From: Clostridia bacterium
Lineage (GTDB): Bacteria > Bacillota > Clostridia > TANB77 > CAG-508
Assembly: GCA_900754085.1 (NCBI GenBank)
Contig: CAAEBO010000005.1
Location: forward strand, 1-58,390
DNA length: 58,390 nucleotides
Reading direction: 5' to 3'
Shown here one piece after another: positions 8,005 through 17,269 of this stretch. A model generated the notes under the pieces. That model made no database searches, was not told where the DNA came from, and worked only from the letters and a program-made list of their open reading frames with translations. Made by a program: the position numbers and the translations under genes. The first letter of the stretch is position 1. Each line of letters opens with the position of its first letter.

Positions 8005-9348
8005 ATGTTGAAGAAAATATTAATTGCCAATAGAGGAGAAATAGCAGTAAGAATTATAAGAGCTTGTAGAGAAATGGGAATAAAAACAGTTGCTGTATAT
8101 TCAGAAGCAGATAAAACAGCTTTACATACGAAACTTGCAGACGAAGCAATCTGTATAGGACCTGCAGTATCTAATAAAAGCTATTTAAATGTAAAAGCCA
8201 TTATAGAAGCTGCATGTTTAACAGGAGCAGATAGTATACATCCTGGCTTTGGATTTTTGTCTGAAAATAATAGTTTTGCAAAAATGTGTGATGAAATTGG
8301 TATAAAATTTATAGGGCCTAAACCAGAAATAATTGAATTAATGGGAAATAAATCAAAGGCAAAAGAAACTATGAAAAATGTAGGTGTTCCTGTAGTTCCT
8401 GGTTCAGAAGGATTAATTTACACAATGCAAGAGGCAATAAATATATCAAATCAAATAGGTTATCCAGTTATAATTAAAGCTTCAGCTGGTGGCGGAGGAA
8501 AAGGAATAAGAATTGCCTACAGTGAAGAAGAACTAAAAAAGGCATATGAAATTGTAAAACAAGAAGCATTAAAATCATTTAACGATGACAGCATATATAT
8601 AGAAAAATTTATAGAAAATCCTAGACACATAGAAATTCAAATAATGGCTGACGAATATGGAAATGCAGTACATTTAGGAGAAAGAGACTGTACAGTACAA
8701 AGAAAAAATCAAAAAATGTTAGAAGAAACACCATCTGGGGTAATAGATAGCAGATTAAGAGAAAAAATGGGAGCAATAGCTGTAAAAGCAGTAAAAGAAG
8801 TTGGATATACCAATGTAGGAACAATAGAATTTTTAGTAGATAAAAACAAAGATTTTTACTTTATGGAAATGAATACAAGAATTCAAGTAGAGCACCCGGT
8901 AACAGAAATGGTAACAGGATTGGATTTAATAAAAGAACAAATTCGAATAGCTTCAGGTGAGAAAATGAAGTATAGACAAAGAGATATTAATTTTAATGGA
9001 CATAGTTTAGAAGCTAGAATAAATGCAGAGAATCCATATAAAAATTTTATGCCATCACCTGGAATAATAGAGGAATTACACCTTCCAGGAGGAAATGGAA
9101 TAAGGGTTGACACCGCAGTATATGCAGGATATAGAGTTCCTCAAAATTATGATTCGATGATAGCAAAAGTTATTGTTCATGGAAAAGATAGGAATGAATC
9201 GATATCTAAAATGAAAAGTGCCTTATCTGAGCTTGTAATTTCTGGAATAGAAACAAATACAGACTTTTTACTTAAAATTTTAGATAATGAGAATTTTGTA
9301 AGCAATGAATATGACACATCTTTTATAGAAAAGGAATTTGAGAAATAA
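8005..9348 (+). CDS. accC: Biotin carboxylase subunit of acetyl-CoA carboxylase
   Basis: AccC carboxylates the biotin of AccB using ATP and bicarbonate. The 447-residue protein has the N-terminal KILIANRGEIAVRI, the ATP-grasp glycine loop SAGGGGKGIRIAY (about residue 165), the HLGERDCTVQRKNQK stretch, and EMNTRIQVEHPVTEM near residue 290. AACGGAGAAAGGATTTATAATTGT precedes the ATG. A terminator follows immediately, so this first FAS transcript ends without accD, accA or an enoyl reductase, which are found at 48739-51174. Confidence 0.95.
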   Translation: MLKKILIANRGEIAVRIIRACREMGIKTVAVYSEADKTALHTKLADEAICIGPAVSNKSYLNVKAIIEAACLTGADSIHPGFGFLSENNSFAKMCDEIGIKFIGPKPEIIELMGNKSKAKETMKNVGVPVVPGSEGLIYTMQEAINISNQIGYPVIIKASAGGGGKGIRIAYSEEELKKAYEIVKQEALKSFNDDSIYIEKFIENPRHIEIQIMADEYGNAVHLGERDCTVQRKNQKMLEETPSGVIDSRLREKMGAIAVKAVKEVGYTNVGTIEFLVDKNKDFYFMEMNTRIQVEHPVTEMVTGLDLIKEQIRIASGEKMKYRQRDINFNGHSLEARINAENPYKNFMPSPGIIEELHLPGGNGIRVDTAVYAGYRVPQNYDSMIAKVIVHGKDRNESISKMKSALSELVISGIETNTDFLLKILDNENFVSNEYDTSFIEKEFEK

Positions 9349-9354
9349 TGAGAG

Positions 9355-9377
9355 GCACGTGCACAGCACGTGTTTTT
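9355..9377 (+). terminator. Rho-independent terminator after accC
   Basis: CACGTGC / GCACGTG with a 3-nt loop is followed by TTTTT. It ends the first FAS operon. Confidence 0.8.
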
Positions 9378-9487
9378 CTTACGTGGAAGGTGGAAGAAAT
9401 TATTAATTATTATTTATATTTATAGGATAGCGTGTACTTTTTAGATTGGGAATAGAGTGATAAACATAAAGTATACTGGAATTGTAT

Positions 9488-9510
9488 TCCTCCGTCCCCA
9501 AATCCCGAAA
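9488..9510 (-). repeat. REP-like remnant, inverted relative to 7411-7455
   Basis: The reverse complement reads CGGGATTTGGGGACGG, matching the core words of the repeat at 7411-7455. Only one arm is visible, so it is probably a decayed copy. It is also G+C-rich against an AT-rich intergenic stretch. Confidence 0.55.
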
Positions 9511-9593
9511 TAGCTAAACTTTCTATTGTAATAAATATATTTTTGATATAGAATAAGTTCAGAATAAAAAGAAATAAAAAGGATGTGATAAAA

Positions 9594-11021
9594 ATGACAT
9601 CTAAGTATGATACTATAGTAATAGGAATGGGACCTGGTGCCATTTTCTTTGCGTATGAAATGATTCAAAAAAATAAAAACAAAAAAATTTTATTGGTAGA
9701 GCAAGGAAAGCGTGTAGAAAACAGAAAATGCCCAATAGAAGAAATAGGAAAATGCGTAAAATGTAAACCTTTTTGCAATATTACAAGTGGATTTTCCGGA
9801 GCAGGAGCATTTTCAGATGGAAAATTATCATTATACAATGAAGAAGATGATGATATTTATGTAGGAGGAGAACTACATAAATATGTTGGAATTGAAGAAA
9901 CTAAAAAATTAATAGATTACACAGATAGTATATATTTAAAATTTGGAGCAGATCCGAAACTTGAAGGAACAGAACATAAAACAGAAGTAAGAGAAATAAA
10001 GAAAAAGGCAAAAAAAGAAGAAATAACATTAATAGATATTCCAATTAGACATTTAGGAACAGAGAAAGCACATGAATTATATAAAAAATTAGAAGATTAT
10101 TTAGAACAAAATAATATAGATTTAATGTTTGAAACAGAAGTAAAAGACTTAATTATAGAAGAAAATGAAGCAAAAGGGATAATTGCACATAATGTAAAAA
10201 CAAATGAAGAAGAAAAGATATATGGAAAAAATATAGTAATAGCAGTAGGTAGAAAAGGTGCTAATTGGTTAGTTAATATGTGTAATGAGCATAACATAAA
10301 AACAGAGGCAGGAGTAGTAGACATAGGTGTAAGATATGAGCTTTCAGATGAAGTAATGAAAGACATAAATAAATATATGTACGAAGGAAAATTTATAGGA
10401 TATCCAGGACCATTTAAAGACAAAGTAAGGACTTTTTGTCAAAATCCAAGTGGATTTGTTTCTTCTGAAGTTTATGATGAAGGAATTAATTTAGTTAATG
10501 GGCATTCATATAAAGATAAAAAGAGCACACATACAAATCTAGCAATATTAGTATCACATCATTTTAATTATCCATTCAATAAACCAATAGAATATGGAAG
10601 AAATATAGCCAAAAATATAAATGAGCTAGGAAATGGAAATATTGTAGTACAAAGGTTAGGAGATATTTATAGAGGAAAAAGAACATGGGATGAGGAACTT
10701 AAAAATAATAAAATTAAACCAACTTTGAAATCTGCGGTTGCAGGGGATATAACGTTTGCTTTAGGTTATAGAACAATGACAGATATTTTGCAATTTATAA
10801 GGAGTATGGATAAAGTAGTAGAAGGATTTGCAAATCCAGAAAATTTATTATATGCGCCAGAGATAAAGTTTTATAGCAATAAAGTAGTAATAGACAAAAA
10901 CTTTGAAACAAGCGTAAAAGGACTATATTCTATAGGAGATGGAGGAGGAATGACAAGAGGACTAATGATGGCATCAGCGTCTGGAGTACAAATGGCAAGA
11001 AATTTAATGAATAAAGAATAA
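9594..11021 (+). CDS. FAD-dependent dehydrogenase-like protein (COG2509)
   Basis: The 475-residue flavoprotein starts with YDTIVIGMGPGAIFFAYE, a Rossmann GxGxxG-type FAD-binding motif, followed by a Cys cluster (CPIEEIGKCVKCKPFCNI) and the GFSGAGAFSDGKLSL hallmark of the COG2509 group. The C-terminal GLYSIGDGGGMTRGLMMASASG is a second FAD contact. Family members are called uncharacterised FAD-utilising dehydrogenases and no substrate is established. The ATG at 9594 is chosen over GTG 9585 because the AAAGGA at 9578-9583 is correctly spaced only for 9594. The next gene starts 17 nt after the stop. Confidence 0.85.
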   Translation: MTSKYDTIVIGMGPGAIFFAYEMIQKNKNKKILLVEQGKRVENRKCPIEEIGKCVKCKPFCNITSGFSGAGAFSDGKLSLYNEEDDDIYVGGELHKYVGIEETKKLIDYTDSIYLKFGADPKLEGTEHKTEVREIKKKAKKEEITLIDIPIRHLGTEKAHELYKKLEDYLEQNNIDLMFETEVKDLIIEENEAKGIIAHNVKTNEEEKIYGKNIVIAVGRKGANWLVNMCNEHNIKTEAGVVDIGVRYELSDEVMKDINKYMYEGKFIGYPGPFKDKVRTFCQNPSGFVSSEVYDEGINLVNGHSYKDKKSTHTNLAILVSHHFNYPFNKPIEYGRNIAKNINELGNGNIVVQRLGDIYRGKRTWDEELKNNKIKPTLKSAVAGDITFALGYRTMTDILQFIRSMDKVVEGFANPENLLYAPEIKFYSNKVVIDKNFETSVKGLYSIGDGGGMTRGLMMASASGVQMARNLMNKE

Positions 11022-11038
11022 TTACGAGGGGGATAAAA

Positions 11039-11965
11039 ATGGAGGAAGAATTAGAAAACGGAATAGCATTAATGGAAGGAATATTGCAAAATTGGGAAAA
11101 TGGGAACAAAGGCAAATATCACATATTTTTCCCAAGATGTGCAAAAGAAAATGATAAAGATGTAATTTTATTTCCAATATTTGAAGAAACAAAAAATAAA
11201 ACTTTAAATTTAAAAATATGGGCTAAATATAATTTAGAAAATTATTCACTAGAAGACTATTTAGAGGTAAAGAACAAAGTTATATTATTTGACAAAAAAT
11301 TAATAAATTATAAAAAGAAAAAATTCGCAAAGAATGTTATATCATTACTAGAAATATTTTATACAGCGCAAGAATTTATGGACTTATCTGAAGACAGCAT
11401 AGAATATATAGCAAACCAAGAATTATTGGAAGAGAAAATATATGAATATAAGCAAAATTTTAAAATAATTTTGCAAGAAGAGGAATTAGCAATTGCTTAT
11501 GGCGTAAAAAAGAATGAAACAATAAAAACAGAAAAAGCGAAACTTCCAGTCACAAATAATGTAGTAGATATTCAAAATATAGAGCAAAATGTGGCAAAAA
11601 TTCAAACAGAAGAACCTGTTGTAGTAGATATTCACAAAGAAGAACCAAAGAAGAAAGTTGATTTAACAATAAAACGATTACAAGAAGGGATATTAAAAAT
11701 AGATAATAAAAACAGTTCTAAAGAGAAATATATGTTAAAGCTTATAGAAGCGGTTGGGGAGCTTGCAAAGGTTATTAATGCAGATGCAAGAATGAAAGAT
11801 AAAGAAATAACAGGAACAATAGAAGAAGAATTGCAAAATGTTTTATATTACGTAACATGTTTAGCAAATTTCTATGGAATAGATTTAGAAGAATGTGTAT
11901 ACTTAAAAGAAGAGCTTAATTGTAAAAAATATGATAGAGAGAATATTTTTAAAGATGAACAATAA
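11039..11965 (+). CDS. Protein with C-terminal MazG-like domain
   Basis: The 308-residue protein has two parts. Residues 1-155 are an acidic/helical region I do not recognise, followed by a Pro/Val/Glu-rich linker (about 155-215). Residues 220-308 form an all-alpha MazG-like domain (KLIEAVGELAKVINADAR, then TIEEELQNVLYYVTCLANFYGIDLEECV), the fold of nucleotide pyrophosphohydrolases. The metal-binding acidic set is less complete than in a classic EExxE MazG, so catalysis is uncertain. ACGAGGGGGATAAAA precedes the ATG. It probably shares a transcript with the COG2509 gene. Confidence 0.6.
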   Translation: MEEELENGIALMEGILQNWENGNKGKYHIFFPRCAKENDKDVILFPIFEETKNKTLNLKIWAKYNLENYSLEDYLEVKNKVILFDKKLINYKKKKFAKNVISLLEIFYTAQEFMDLSEDSIEYIANQELLEEKIYEYKQNFKIILQEEELAIAYGVKKNETIKTEKAKLPVTNNVVDIQNIEQNVAKIQTEEPVVVDIHKEEPKKKVDLTIKRLQEGILKIDNKNSSKEKYMLKLIEAVGELAKVINADARMKDKEITGTIEEELQNVLYYVTCLANFYGIDLEECVYLKEELNCKKYDRENIFKDEQ

Positions 11966-12222
11966 GAATAATAAATGTAATATTTGATTTAAATAATTTG
12001 ATTGTAGAATGCAGAAATATTCAAATGATATGAAGTTGAATATAATAATTATATGAGTTACTTTTGAAATTCTATTTTCTATTTTAGAAAATAATTATAT
12101 AATAACAAAATTATGCAAACAAGTATTAATTTTAAAAAAGTCATTATAGAAAAAACATATATATTAAAGAGATTACAAGGAAAAAGCAAAAAGATATAGA
12201 AAAATAATGTAGGGGGTACAAT

Positions 12223-13656
12223 ATGTTAAGATTCGAAAAGATAGACTACGATTATTACAAACAATACAAAGAAATGTTAGAAGAATGGCAAGGCAGTAAT
12301 ACATCATTAACACCAGATATATTGCGATTACCTTGTAATGACGAAATAGATTATAAAAATATAATGAATACTGCACAAAATGCAGAAATGGGAATACATA
12401 ATGAAAAAGAATGGTATGAAAGATGCAAATATTATTTAATTGTAAATGACCAAAATAAATTAATTGGTGCAACAGCAATAAGACAAAATTTAACTCAGCT
12501 AGGAAAAGATACATGGGGGAATATTGCATATGGAATACGTCCATCTGAAAGAAGAAAAGGATATGCGAAAGCGGTAGCAAATATGCTAATAAATAAATGC
12601 AAAGAACTAGGAATGAATGAAATTATTGCATGTCATTACATAGAAAATGATGCTTCAAAAAGAGTATTAGAAAGCGCAGGAGCTATTCCAACAGGAGTAT
12701 TAGTTTCTGAATATTCTGGAAAAAAAATAAAAAGATATATAATAAGAACCAAAGTAAAAAGTGAAATAAACTTTTCTATGGCAAAACAAGTTTTTAATGA
12801 TTACATAAAACAATTTGATGAGAAAGATGGAAGTATATTACTAAAGATAACACATACATATCAAGTAGTAAATTTAAGTGAATATATAGCAAAAGAGCAA
12901 GGTTTAGACGAAGAAGGAATAAATTTAGCTAAATTAATTGCATTGTTACATGATATAGGAAGATTTAAGCAAGTTACAGTACAAAGAAGTTTTTCGGACA
13001 AAACATTTGATCATGCAGATTATGGAAATCAAATTCTATTCGAAGAAAAATTAATAAGAAAATTTATTAAAACAGAGCAATATGACCAGATAATAAGAAA
13101 AGCTATATATAATCACAATAAATACAAAATTGAAGATGGATTAAATGAATTAGAAGAACTTCAATGTAAAATTATAAGAGATGCGGATAAACTAGATAAT
13201 TTTAGAGTGAAAGATGAAAATAAATTTGAAGACAGTTTTCCAGGAAGAAAAATGAAAGATTTTGAGTATTCTAAAGAATTGTTAGCAGAAGAATCAACTT
13301 TTTCAAGTGATAAATGTATAGAATCTAAATTTAAATATTATCAACATGAGTCAAAGCAAAAAAATAACATAATGGAAGAGCTTGAAAATTCTAGCATATC
13401 CGATAAAGTATACAATGACTTTTTATCACATAAATGTATACAGATAAGTGATAGAAAAACTTTATTGGATTATTGGATATGTGTGCTAGCATTTATTTTT
13501 GATTTATATTTTAAAAGTTCTTTAAAATATATTTATGATAAAAATTATATAGATATTTTAATTGATAAAATAGACTATAAGAATGAGGAAACAAAGGAAA
13601 GAATGGAATTTATAAGGAAATGTGCTAAGGAGTATTTAGAGGATAAAATTAGATAA
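12223..13656 (+). CDS. GNAT acetyltransferase fused to an HD-domain phosphohydrolase
   Basis: A 477-residue two-domain protein. Residues 1-165 are a GNAT N-acetyltransferase with the acetyl-CoA loop ERRKGYAKA near residue 110 and a C-terminal NDASKRVLESAGA. Residues 215-340 are an HD domain: first His in a HTYQVVNLSEYIA helix, the HD pair in LLHDIGRFKQ near 245, and the distal Asp in IIRDADKLDNF near 325. The GNAT part should acetylate a small molecule or protein and the HD part hydrolyse a phosphoester. The substrates are unknown. TAGGGGGTACAAT precedes the ATG. It stands alone, with a terminator after it. Confidence 0.8.
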   Translation: MLRFEKIDYDYYKQYKEMLEEWQGSNTSLTPDILRLPCNDEIDYKNIMNTAQNAEMGIHNEKEWYERCKYYLIVNDQNKLIGATAIRQNLTQLGKDTWGNIAYGIRPSERRKGYAKAVANMLINKCKELGMNEIIACHYIENDASKRVLESAGAIPTGVLVSEYSGKKIKRYIIRTKVKSEINFSMAKQVFNDYIKQFDEKDGSILLKITHTYQVVNLSEYIAKEQGLDEEGINLAKLIALLHDIGRFKQVTVQRSFSDKTFDHADYGNQILFEEKLIRKFIKTEQYDQIIRKAIYNHNKYKIEDGLNELEELQCKIIRDADKLDNFRVKDENKFEDSFPGRKMKDFEYSKELLAEESTFSSDKCIESKFKYYQHESKQKNNIMEELENSSISDKVYNDFLSHKCIQISDRKTLLDYWICVLAFIFDLYFKSSLKYIYDKNYIDILIDKIDYKNEETKERMEFIRKCAKEYLEDKIR

Positions 13657-13657
13657 T

Positions 13658-13709
13658 AAAAAAGTATAATAATCAATTACTTAATAGTAATAATTATTAT
13701 ACTTTTTTT
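13658..13709. terminator. Terminator between convergent genes
   Basis: AAAAGTATAATAAT pairs with ATTATTATACTTTT, flanked by an A run on the left and a T run on the right. The shape would work in both directions between the plus-strand GNAT-HD gene and the minus-strand Nudix gene. Confidence 0.75.
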
Positions 13710-13773
13710 GTACAGAGGAAATGTTTTTATCGAGGTATATTACATAAAAAATAGAAGTTAGAGGTGGTAACTA

Positions 13774-14196
13774 CTAGAGATATTTTAAAAAATCATCGGG
13801 GTACAAAATTTTACTACCAGATTTAAAATCATCAATATCAACCCATATAGCTGTATAGTTAGCTGAATCATCTTGTATTAAATATTGATCTTTATAAAAT
13901 TTCTCAGGGATGTCTATAGAATAAATAAAAACAATTTCATGACCATAAGTTCCTTTATAGGTAAAGATGTTTTCCGAAATACCTAGAAGATCACGTACTA
14001 TTATATCAGCGCCTATTTCTTCTTTAAATTCTCTTACTATGGCATCTTTACTAGTTTCGGTAAATTCAATTCCACCACCTAAAGCCCTATAAAAAGTTTG
14101 ATTTTTTACTTTATCATATCCTTGGCCAACTAAAATTTTATTATCTTTTTTTGCAAGACCTAAAACTATAGGTCTTATAGAATTAGAACAAAACAT
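13774..14196 (-). CDS. Nudix hydrolase
   Basis: A 140-residue Nudix protein with the full box GX5EX7REUXEEXGU, seen as GGIEFTETS...REFKEEIGA near residues 42-64. Nudix enzymes cleave nucleoside diphosphates linked to another group. This one has the LGLAKKDNKILVGQGYD start common in clostridial housecleaning Nudix proteins, but the substrate cannot be predicted. The ribosome binding site AAAGGAGG lies 8 nt before the ATG. It is convergent with the GNAT-HD gene. Confidence 0.85.
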   Translation of the reverse strand: MFCSNSIRPIVLGLAKKDNKILVGQGYDKVKNQTFYRALGGGIEFTETSKDAIVREFKEEIGADIIVRDLLGISENIFTYKGTYGHEIVFIYSIDIPEKFYKDQYLIQDDSANYTAIWVDIDDFKSGSKILYPDDFLKYL

Positions 14197-14517
14197 ATTA
14201 AAACCTCCTTTTTAATATAAAGAGTTTAGCATATTAAACAAATAAAAGCAATAAATGAAAGATGTATGTTATAATGTAGAAAAATATTATATGGTAGATG
14301 TTACTTGAAGATTATACAATGATTATTTACGAGTGATAGAAACAAGATAAATCATAAAGTAACATAATTGGAGGATTATAATCATTAGAAAATTAACTTC
14401 ACTTATTAAATTAAAAACAGGTGTGTTATTTGATTTGATGATTAGAAAAATCAGAAAATTATAAAGTTTGAGATAAAACGCTATATTATGATTGTGAGGT
14501 TAAAAAGGAGGAGTAAA
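14197..14517. other. Gene-free stretch between two Nudix genes
   Basis: This 321-nt AT-rich spacer separates divergent Nudix genes and must hold both promoters. Several -10-like AT hexamers are present (for example TATAAT near 14269), but none has a convincing -35 partner. No RNA structure or conserved reading frame was seen. Confidence 0.4.
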
Positions 14518-14943
14518 ATGGAAAAGAATATAAAAATTGGAATTGGAGTAATGATCTTAGATGGAAATAAATTATTGTTAGGTCATAGATCAAAGAATAA
14601 AAAAGATACGGGAGGAATATATGAAGTGGACTGCTGGACTTTACCTGGTGGAAAGCAAGAATATTATGAAACTTTTTGGGAATGCGCCAAAAGAGAAGTA
14701 AAAGAGGAAACAAATTTAGATATCGATGATTTAGAATTATTTAGTGCAGCAGACGATATAGCTGAAGACAGACACTATATAACTTTACATATTATAGCAA
14801 ATAAACATAGTGATGAGCTAAAGGTAATGGAACCTACAAAAGAGGATGAATGGAAGTGGTTTGAATTAAATAATTTGCCTGAAAAATTATATTCTCCTTC
14901 TAAAAAATTTATTGAAGAATACTTGAAAAGGATGAAGGACTGA
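14518..14943 (+). CDS. Nudix hydrolase
   Basis: A 141-residue Nudix protein. The box is GGKQEYYETFWECA followed by KREVKEETNLD, near residues 43-65. The N-terminus KIGIGVMILDGNKLLLGHRSKN and the CWTLPGGKQE context resemble MutT/NudG-type NTP pyrophosphatases, with the substrate not determined. ATG 14518 is chosen because AAAGGAGG lies 7 nt upstream. An in-frame ATG at 14488 lacks such a site. The ASCH protein gene follows on the same strand after about 90 nt. Confidence 0.85.
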   Translation: MEKNIKIGIGVMILDGNKLLLGHRSKNKKDTGGIYEVDCWTLPGGKQEYYETFWECAKREVKEETNLDIDDLELFSAADDIAEDRHYITLHIIANKHSDELKVMEPTKEDEWKWFELNNLPEKLYSPSKKFIEEYLKRMKD

Positions 14944-15034
14944 TTGTAAAAAAGGAGATAACAAATAAAAGTAATGCAAAAGCTTTAAAATTATGTATGC
15001 CTTCGAGCAAAGTAAGAAAGGAATGAATAGAAAA

Positions 15035-15418
15035 ATGAAAGTACTAACAATAAAGCAACCATGGGCGAGTCTAATAATGCAACGTAACAAAAGATTTGAA
15101 TTTAGAAGCTGGCAAACGAAATATAGAGGAGACTTATTGATACATGCAGGTTTGGGCATAGATAAAGAGGCTATGAAAAGATTAGAAAAATATATTCCTA
15201 AAGATATGCCTAGAGGGAAAATACTAGGCAAAGTAAAATTAGTAGATTGTATAAAAATGTCACCAGAGTTTAAAGAGTGTTTATTAAAGGAAAATAAAGA
15301 TATATATACAGAGAGCTCTTTTAAAGAAAATTATGGCTGGCAGATTTCAGATGTTGAGGTTTTTGAAAATCCAATAGAGGTGAAAGGTCATTTAAGTCTA
15401 TGGGAGTATGACATATGA
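15035..15418 (+). CDS. ASCH domain protein
   Basis: The 127-residue protein opens with MKVLTIKQPWASLIM and contains KRFEFRSWQTKYRGDLLIHAG and GKVKLVDCIKM, the signature of ASCH/PUA-like domains, which bind RNA or modified nucleobases; some are N4-acetylcytidine amidohydrolases. The start 15035 is taken because the motif begins there and AAAGGA is about 12 nt upstream; ATG 15023 lies too close to that site. A weak hairpin (15423-15441) follows the stop. It is the last chromosomal gene before the mobile element. Confidence 0.75.
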   Translation: MKVLTIKQPWASLIMQRNKRFEFRSWQTKYRGDLLIHAGLGIDKEAMKRLEKYIPKDMPRGKILGKVKLVDCIKMSPEFKECLLKENKDIYTESSFKENYGWQISDVEVFENPIEVKGHLSLWEYDI

Positions 15419-15472
15419 GGTTTATACCTGAAATAGGTATAACTATTTTGGGAGCAGTTTGGGATAAAAATG

Positions 15473-15560
15473 GTATAAGATGGAGTAGCAAAATATAGGT
15501 TTGAAATAAGGTGAGTCCTGTTTTGGAAATGCTTTTACATAAAAAGTGTATAAGATGGAG
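15473..15560. repeat. Two copies of a 13-bp word, 75 bp apart
   Basis: GTATAAGATGGAG occurs at 15473-15485 and 15548-15560, each preceded by a loosely similar TTTTGGG/TTTTGGAAAT stretch. This suggests an old tandem duplication of about 75 bp. It lies just outside the mobile-element repeat. No function is apparent. Confidence 0.4.
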
Positions 15561-15626
15561 AACGGGATTGTTTGATTATTGAGGTTTAATAAAAAATGTA
15601 CTAATATATTTATTAAAAACTTGTAA

Positions 15627-15692
15627 ATCAGCTAAAACCATTGATATCACTAAATTATATAAATCTTTCAAACTGATCTCATAACTCTAAGG
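15627..15692 (+). repeat. Left 66-bp direct repeat of the mobile element (candidate attL)
   Basis: The 66 bp match 40070-40135 in the same orientation with 10 mismatches (about 85%). Shared words include ATCAGCTAAAACC, TCACTAAATTA and ATCTCATAAC. Together the repeats bracket the integrase and all the cargo. The divergence is high for a recent attL/attR pair, so the true crossover core may be only the identical 10-bp ATCTCATAAC. Confidence 0.55.
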
Positions 15693-15815
15693 TGAGTTTT
15701 AAATAATTTTGCTTTACAATTTTGATTTAATCGTTACAGCTTGAGTGGTTGTGGCGATTTTTTCTATTCCTCAATTAGTTAACAATAATGACTAAAAATA
15801 GGCATTTTATGTGAA

Positions 15816-15835
15816 ATTGGGGAAAAGTTGGGGAA
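15816..15835 (+). repeat. Integrase arm-type site (left end)
   Basis: ATTGGGGAAAAGTTGGGGAA is a tandem pair of TTGGGGAA units and is repeated base for base, same strand, at 39981-40000. Such repeated short sites just inside both ends of an element are what tyrosine integrases of the Tn916/phage type bind with their N-terminal domain. Confidence 0.55.
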
Positions 15836-15885
15836 GAAAATCTCCCAAAACGTTTATATTTCTAATAAAAATCCAGTAAAAGACT

Positions 15886-15898
15886 ATGGGAAACCTAA
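15886..15898 (+). repeat. 13-bp inverted repeat near left end
   Basis: ATGGGAAACCTAA is the exact reverse complement of 39867-39879, just inside the other end. It may be a further recombinase or excisionase site. Confidence 0.4.
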
Positions 15899-16020
15899 TT
15901 TTATAAATAGTAGTCTTTTACGTTACACATATAATCGTTGGAACAAAATTAAGGATTTTGACAACGATTCATTTTTATCGTGAAAAGTCTAATGACTTTA
16001 GTGAAATCTGAAAAAAGGTT

Positions 16021-17220
16021 TTAGACTAATTTTTGTTGTGGTAGTAGCAAGTTTTCTAAAGCATTTCCTGCATTTCTATTATGAGAAATAATAGGATGCA
16101 CATAAAAATTAAATGTTGTTGTAATTTGTGCATGTCCAAGTCTTGCTGCTACAACTGCTACATCAATATTTTGTGATATTAGAAGTGTAGCATTTGTGTG
16201 TCTTAATCCGTGAAAATTAATTACAGGTAGTCCTATTTGATCAACATATTTTACAAACCATTTGCTTATTGTAGAAGGGTGCATAGGTTTGCCATCGGCT
16301 TGTACAAATAACCTATTAGAATCAGTCCATAATTCACCATAGAACGACTTTTGTTCATCATACCATAACTTATATTGCTCAAGTAGAGAAACAACGAAAT
16401 CTGGAATTGCAACTTCTCTGATAGAACTTTCTGTTTTAGGTGTTTTTGTAAATACACCTTTGTCAGCTAAATATTGGCTAGAACGATTTATACTAACAAT
16501 TCCTGTTTTTAAATCAATATCTTGCCATTCTAATCCCATTAATTCACCTAAACGAACACCAGTAAATATTGTAAGAATGATTGCAACTTTATATTTTATT
16601 TGATCTTCACCAAGTAAGGATAGATTGTGTAATAATATTTTACATTGCTCATCATCATAGTATCTTCTTTTTGGCTTTCTTGCTTTTGGTGGTTGAACAC
16701 GTTCAGCAGGATTAGATATAATTAGTTGCCAATATACTGCTTTATGAAGCATTGCTCTTAATAATCTGTGATGTTCTAATATTGTTTTACCAGATAAAGG
16801 CTTTAATGTTTTCTTACCATTGTTGCCTTTTTTTCTAACTAACTGGGTATCTCTACTAAGTAAATCATAAAAATGCATGATGTCAGTTGGTTTGATTTTG
16901 TTAATATAGAAATGTCCAAAGTAGGGTAGAAGTCTTGTTTCTAATATTCTACAATATCTCTTGTATGTTGATGGTGCTAGTTCTTTTGATGCATAGTCTC
17001 TTTTCCATATTTCTGTGAATTCAGAAAATTTTAAGGATTTGCCTTCTACAAACATTCCGTTTTGAACATCAGCCACGAATTTTGCTAGTTCTATTTCTGC
17101 TTCTTTTTTGGTTCCGTGTATTGTTTTTGTTTTCTTTATAGGTTTTCCTTGCAAGTCGTATCCTGCAAGACATACTAGTCTGTAACTATTTTTTCCTCTT
17201 TTTTCAATACTCCCAGCCAT
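16021..17220 (-). CDS. int: Tyrosine recombinase / site-specific integrase
   Basis: A 399-residue phage/ICE-type tyrosine integrase. The N-terminus (AGSIEKRGKNSYRLVCLAGYD) is an arm-binding domain, then a SAM-like core-binding domain (FSEFTEIWKRDY to about residue 170), then the catalytic domain with Arg in GVRLGELMGLEW, HxxR in HGLRHTNATLL, His in LGHAQITTTFNFY and the Tyr nucleophile in that FNFYVHP. ATG 17220 is preferred to GTG 17232, which overlaps its own GGAGG. It inserts and excises the 24.5-kb element and lies close to the left end, pointing outwards. Confidence 0.95.
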   Translation of the reverse strand: MAGSIEKRGKNSYRLVCLAGYDLQGKPIKKTKTIHGTKKEAEIELAKFVADVQNGMFVEGKSLKFSEFTEIWKRDYASKELAPSTYKRYCRILETRLLPYFGHFYINKIKPTDIMHFYDLLSRDTQLVRKKGNNGKKTLKPLSGKTILEHHRLLRAMLHKAVYWQLIISNPAERVQPPKARKPKRRYYDDEQCKILLHNLSLLGEDQIKYKVAIILTIFTGVRLGELMGLEWQDIDLKTGIVSINRSSQYLADKGVFTKTPKTESSIREVAIPDFVVSLLEQYKLWYDEQKSFYGELWTDSNRLFVQADGKPMHPSTISKWFVKYVDQIGLPVINFHGLRHTNATLLISQNIDVAVVAARLGHAQITTTFNFYVHPIISHNRNAGNALENLLLPQQKLV

Positions 17221-17269
17221 TACCTTTTTCACCTCCTTTCAGGCATAACTATGGGTGGGAGAGGATAAA

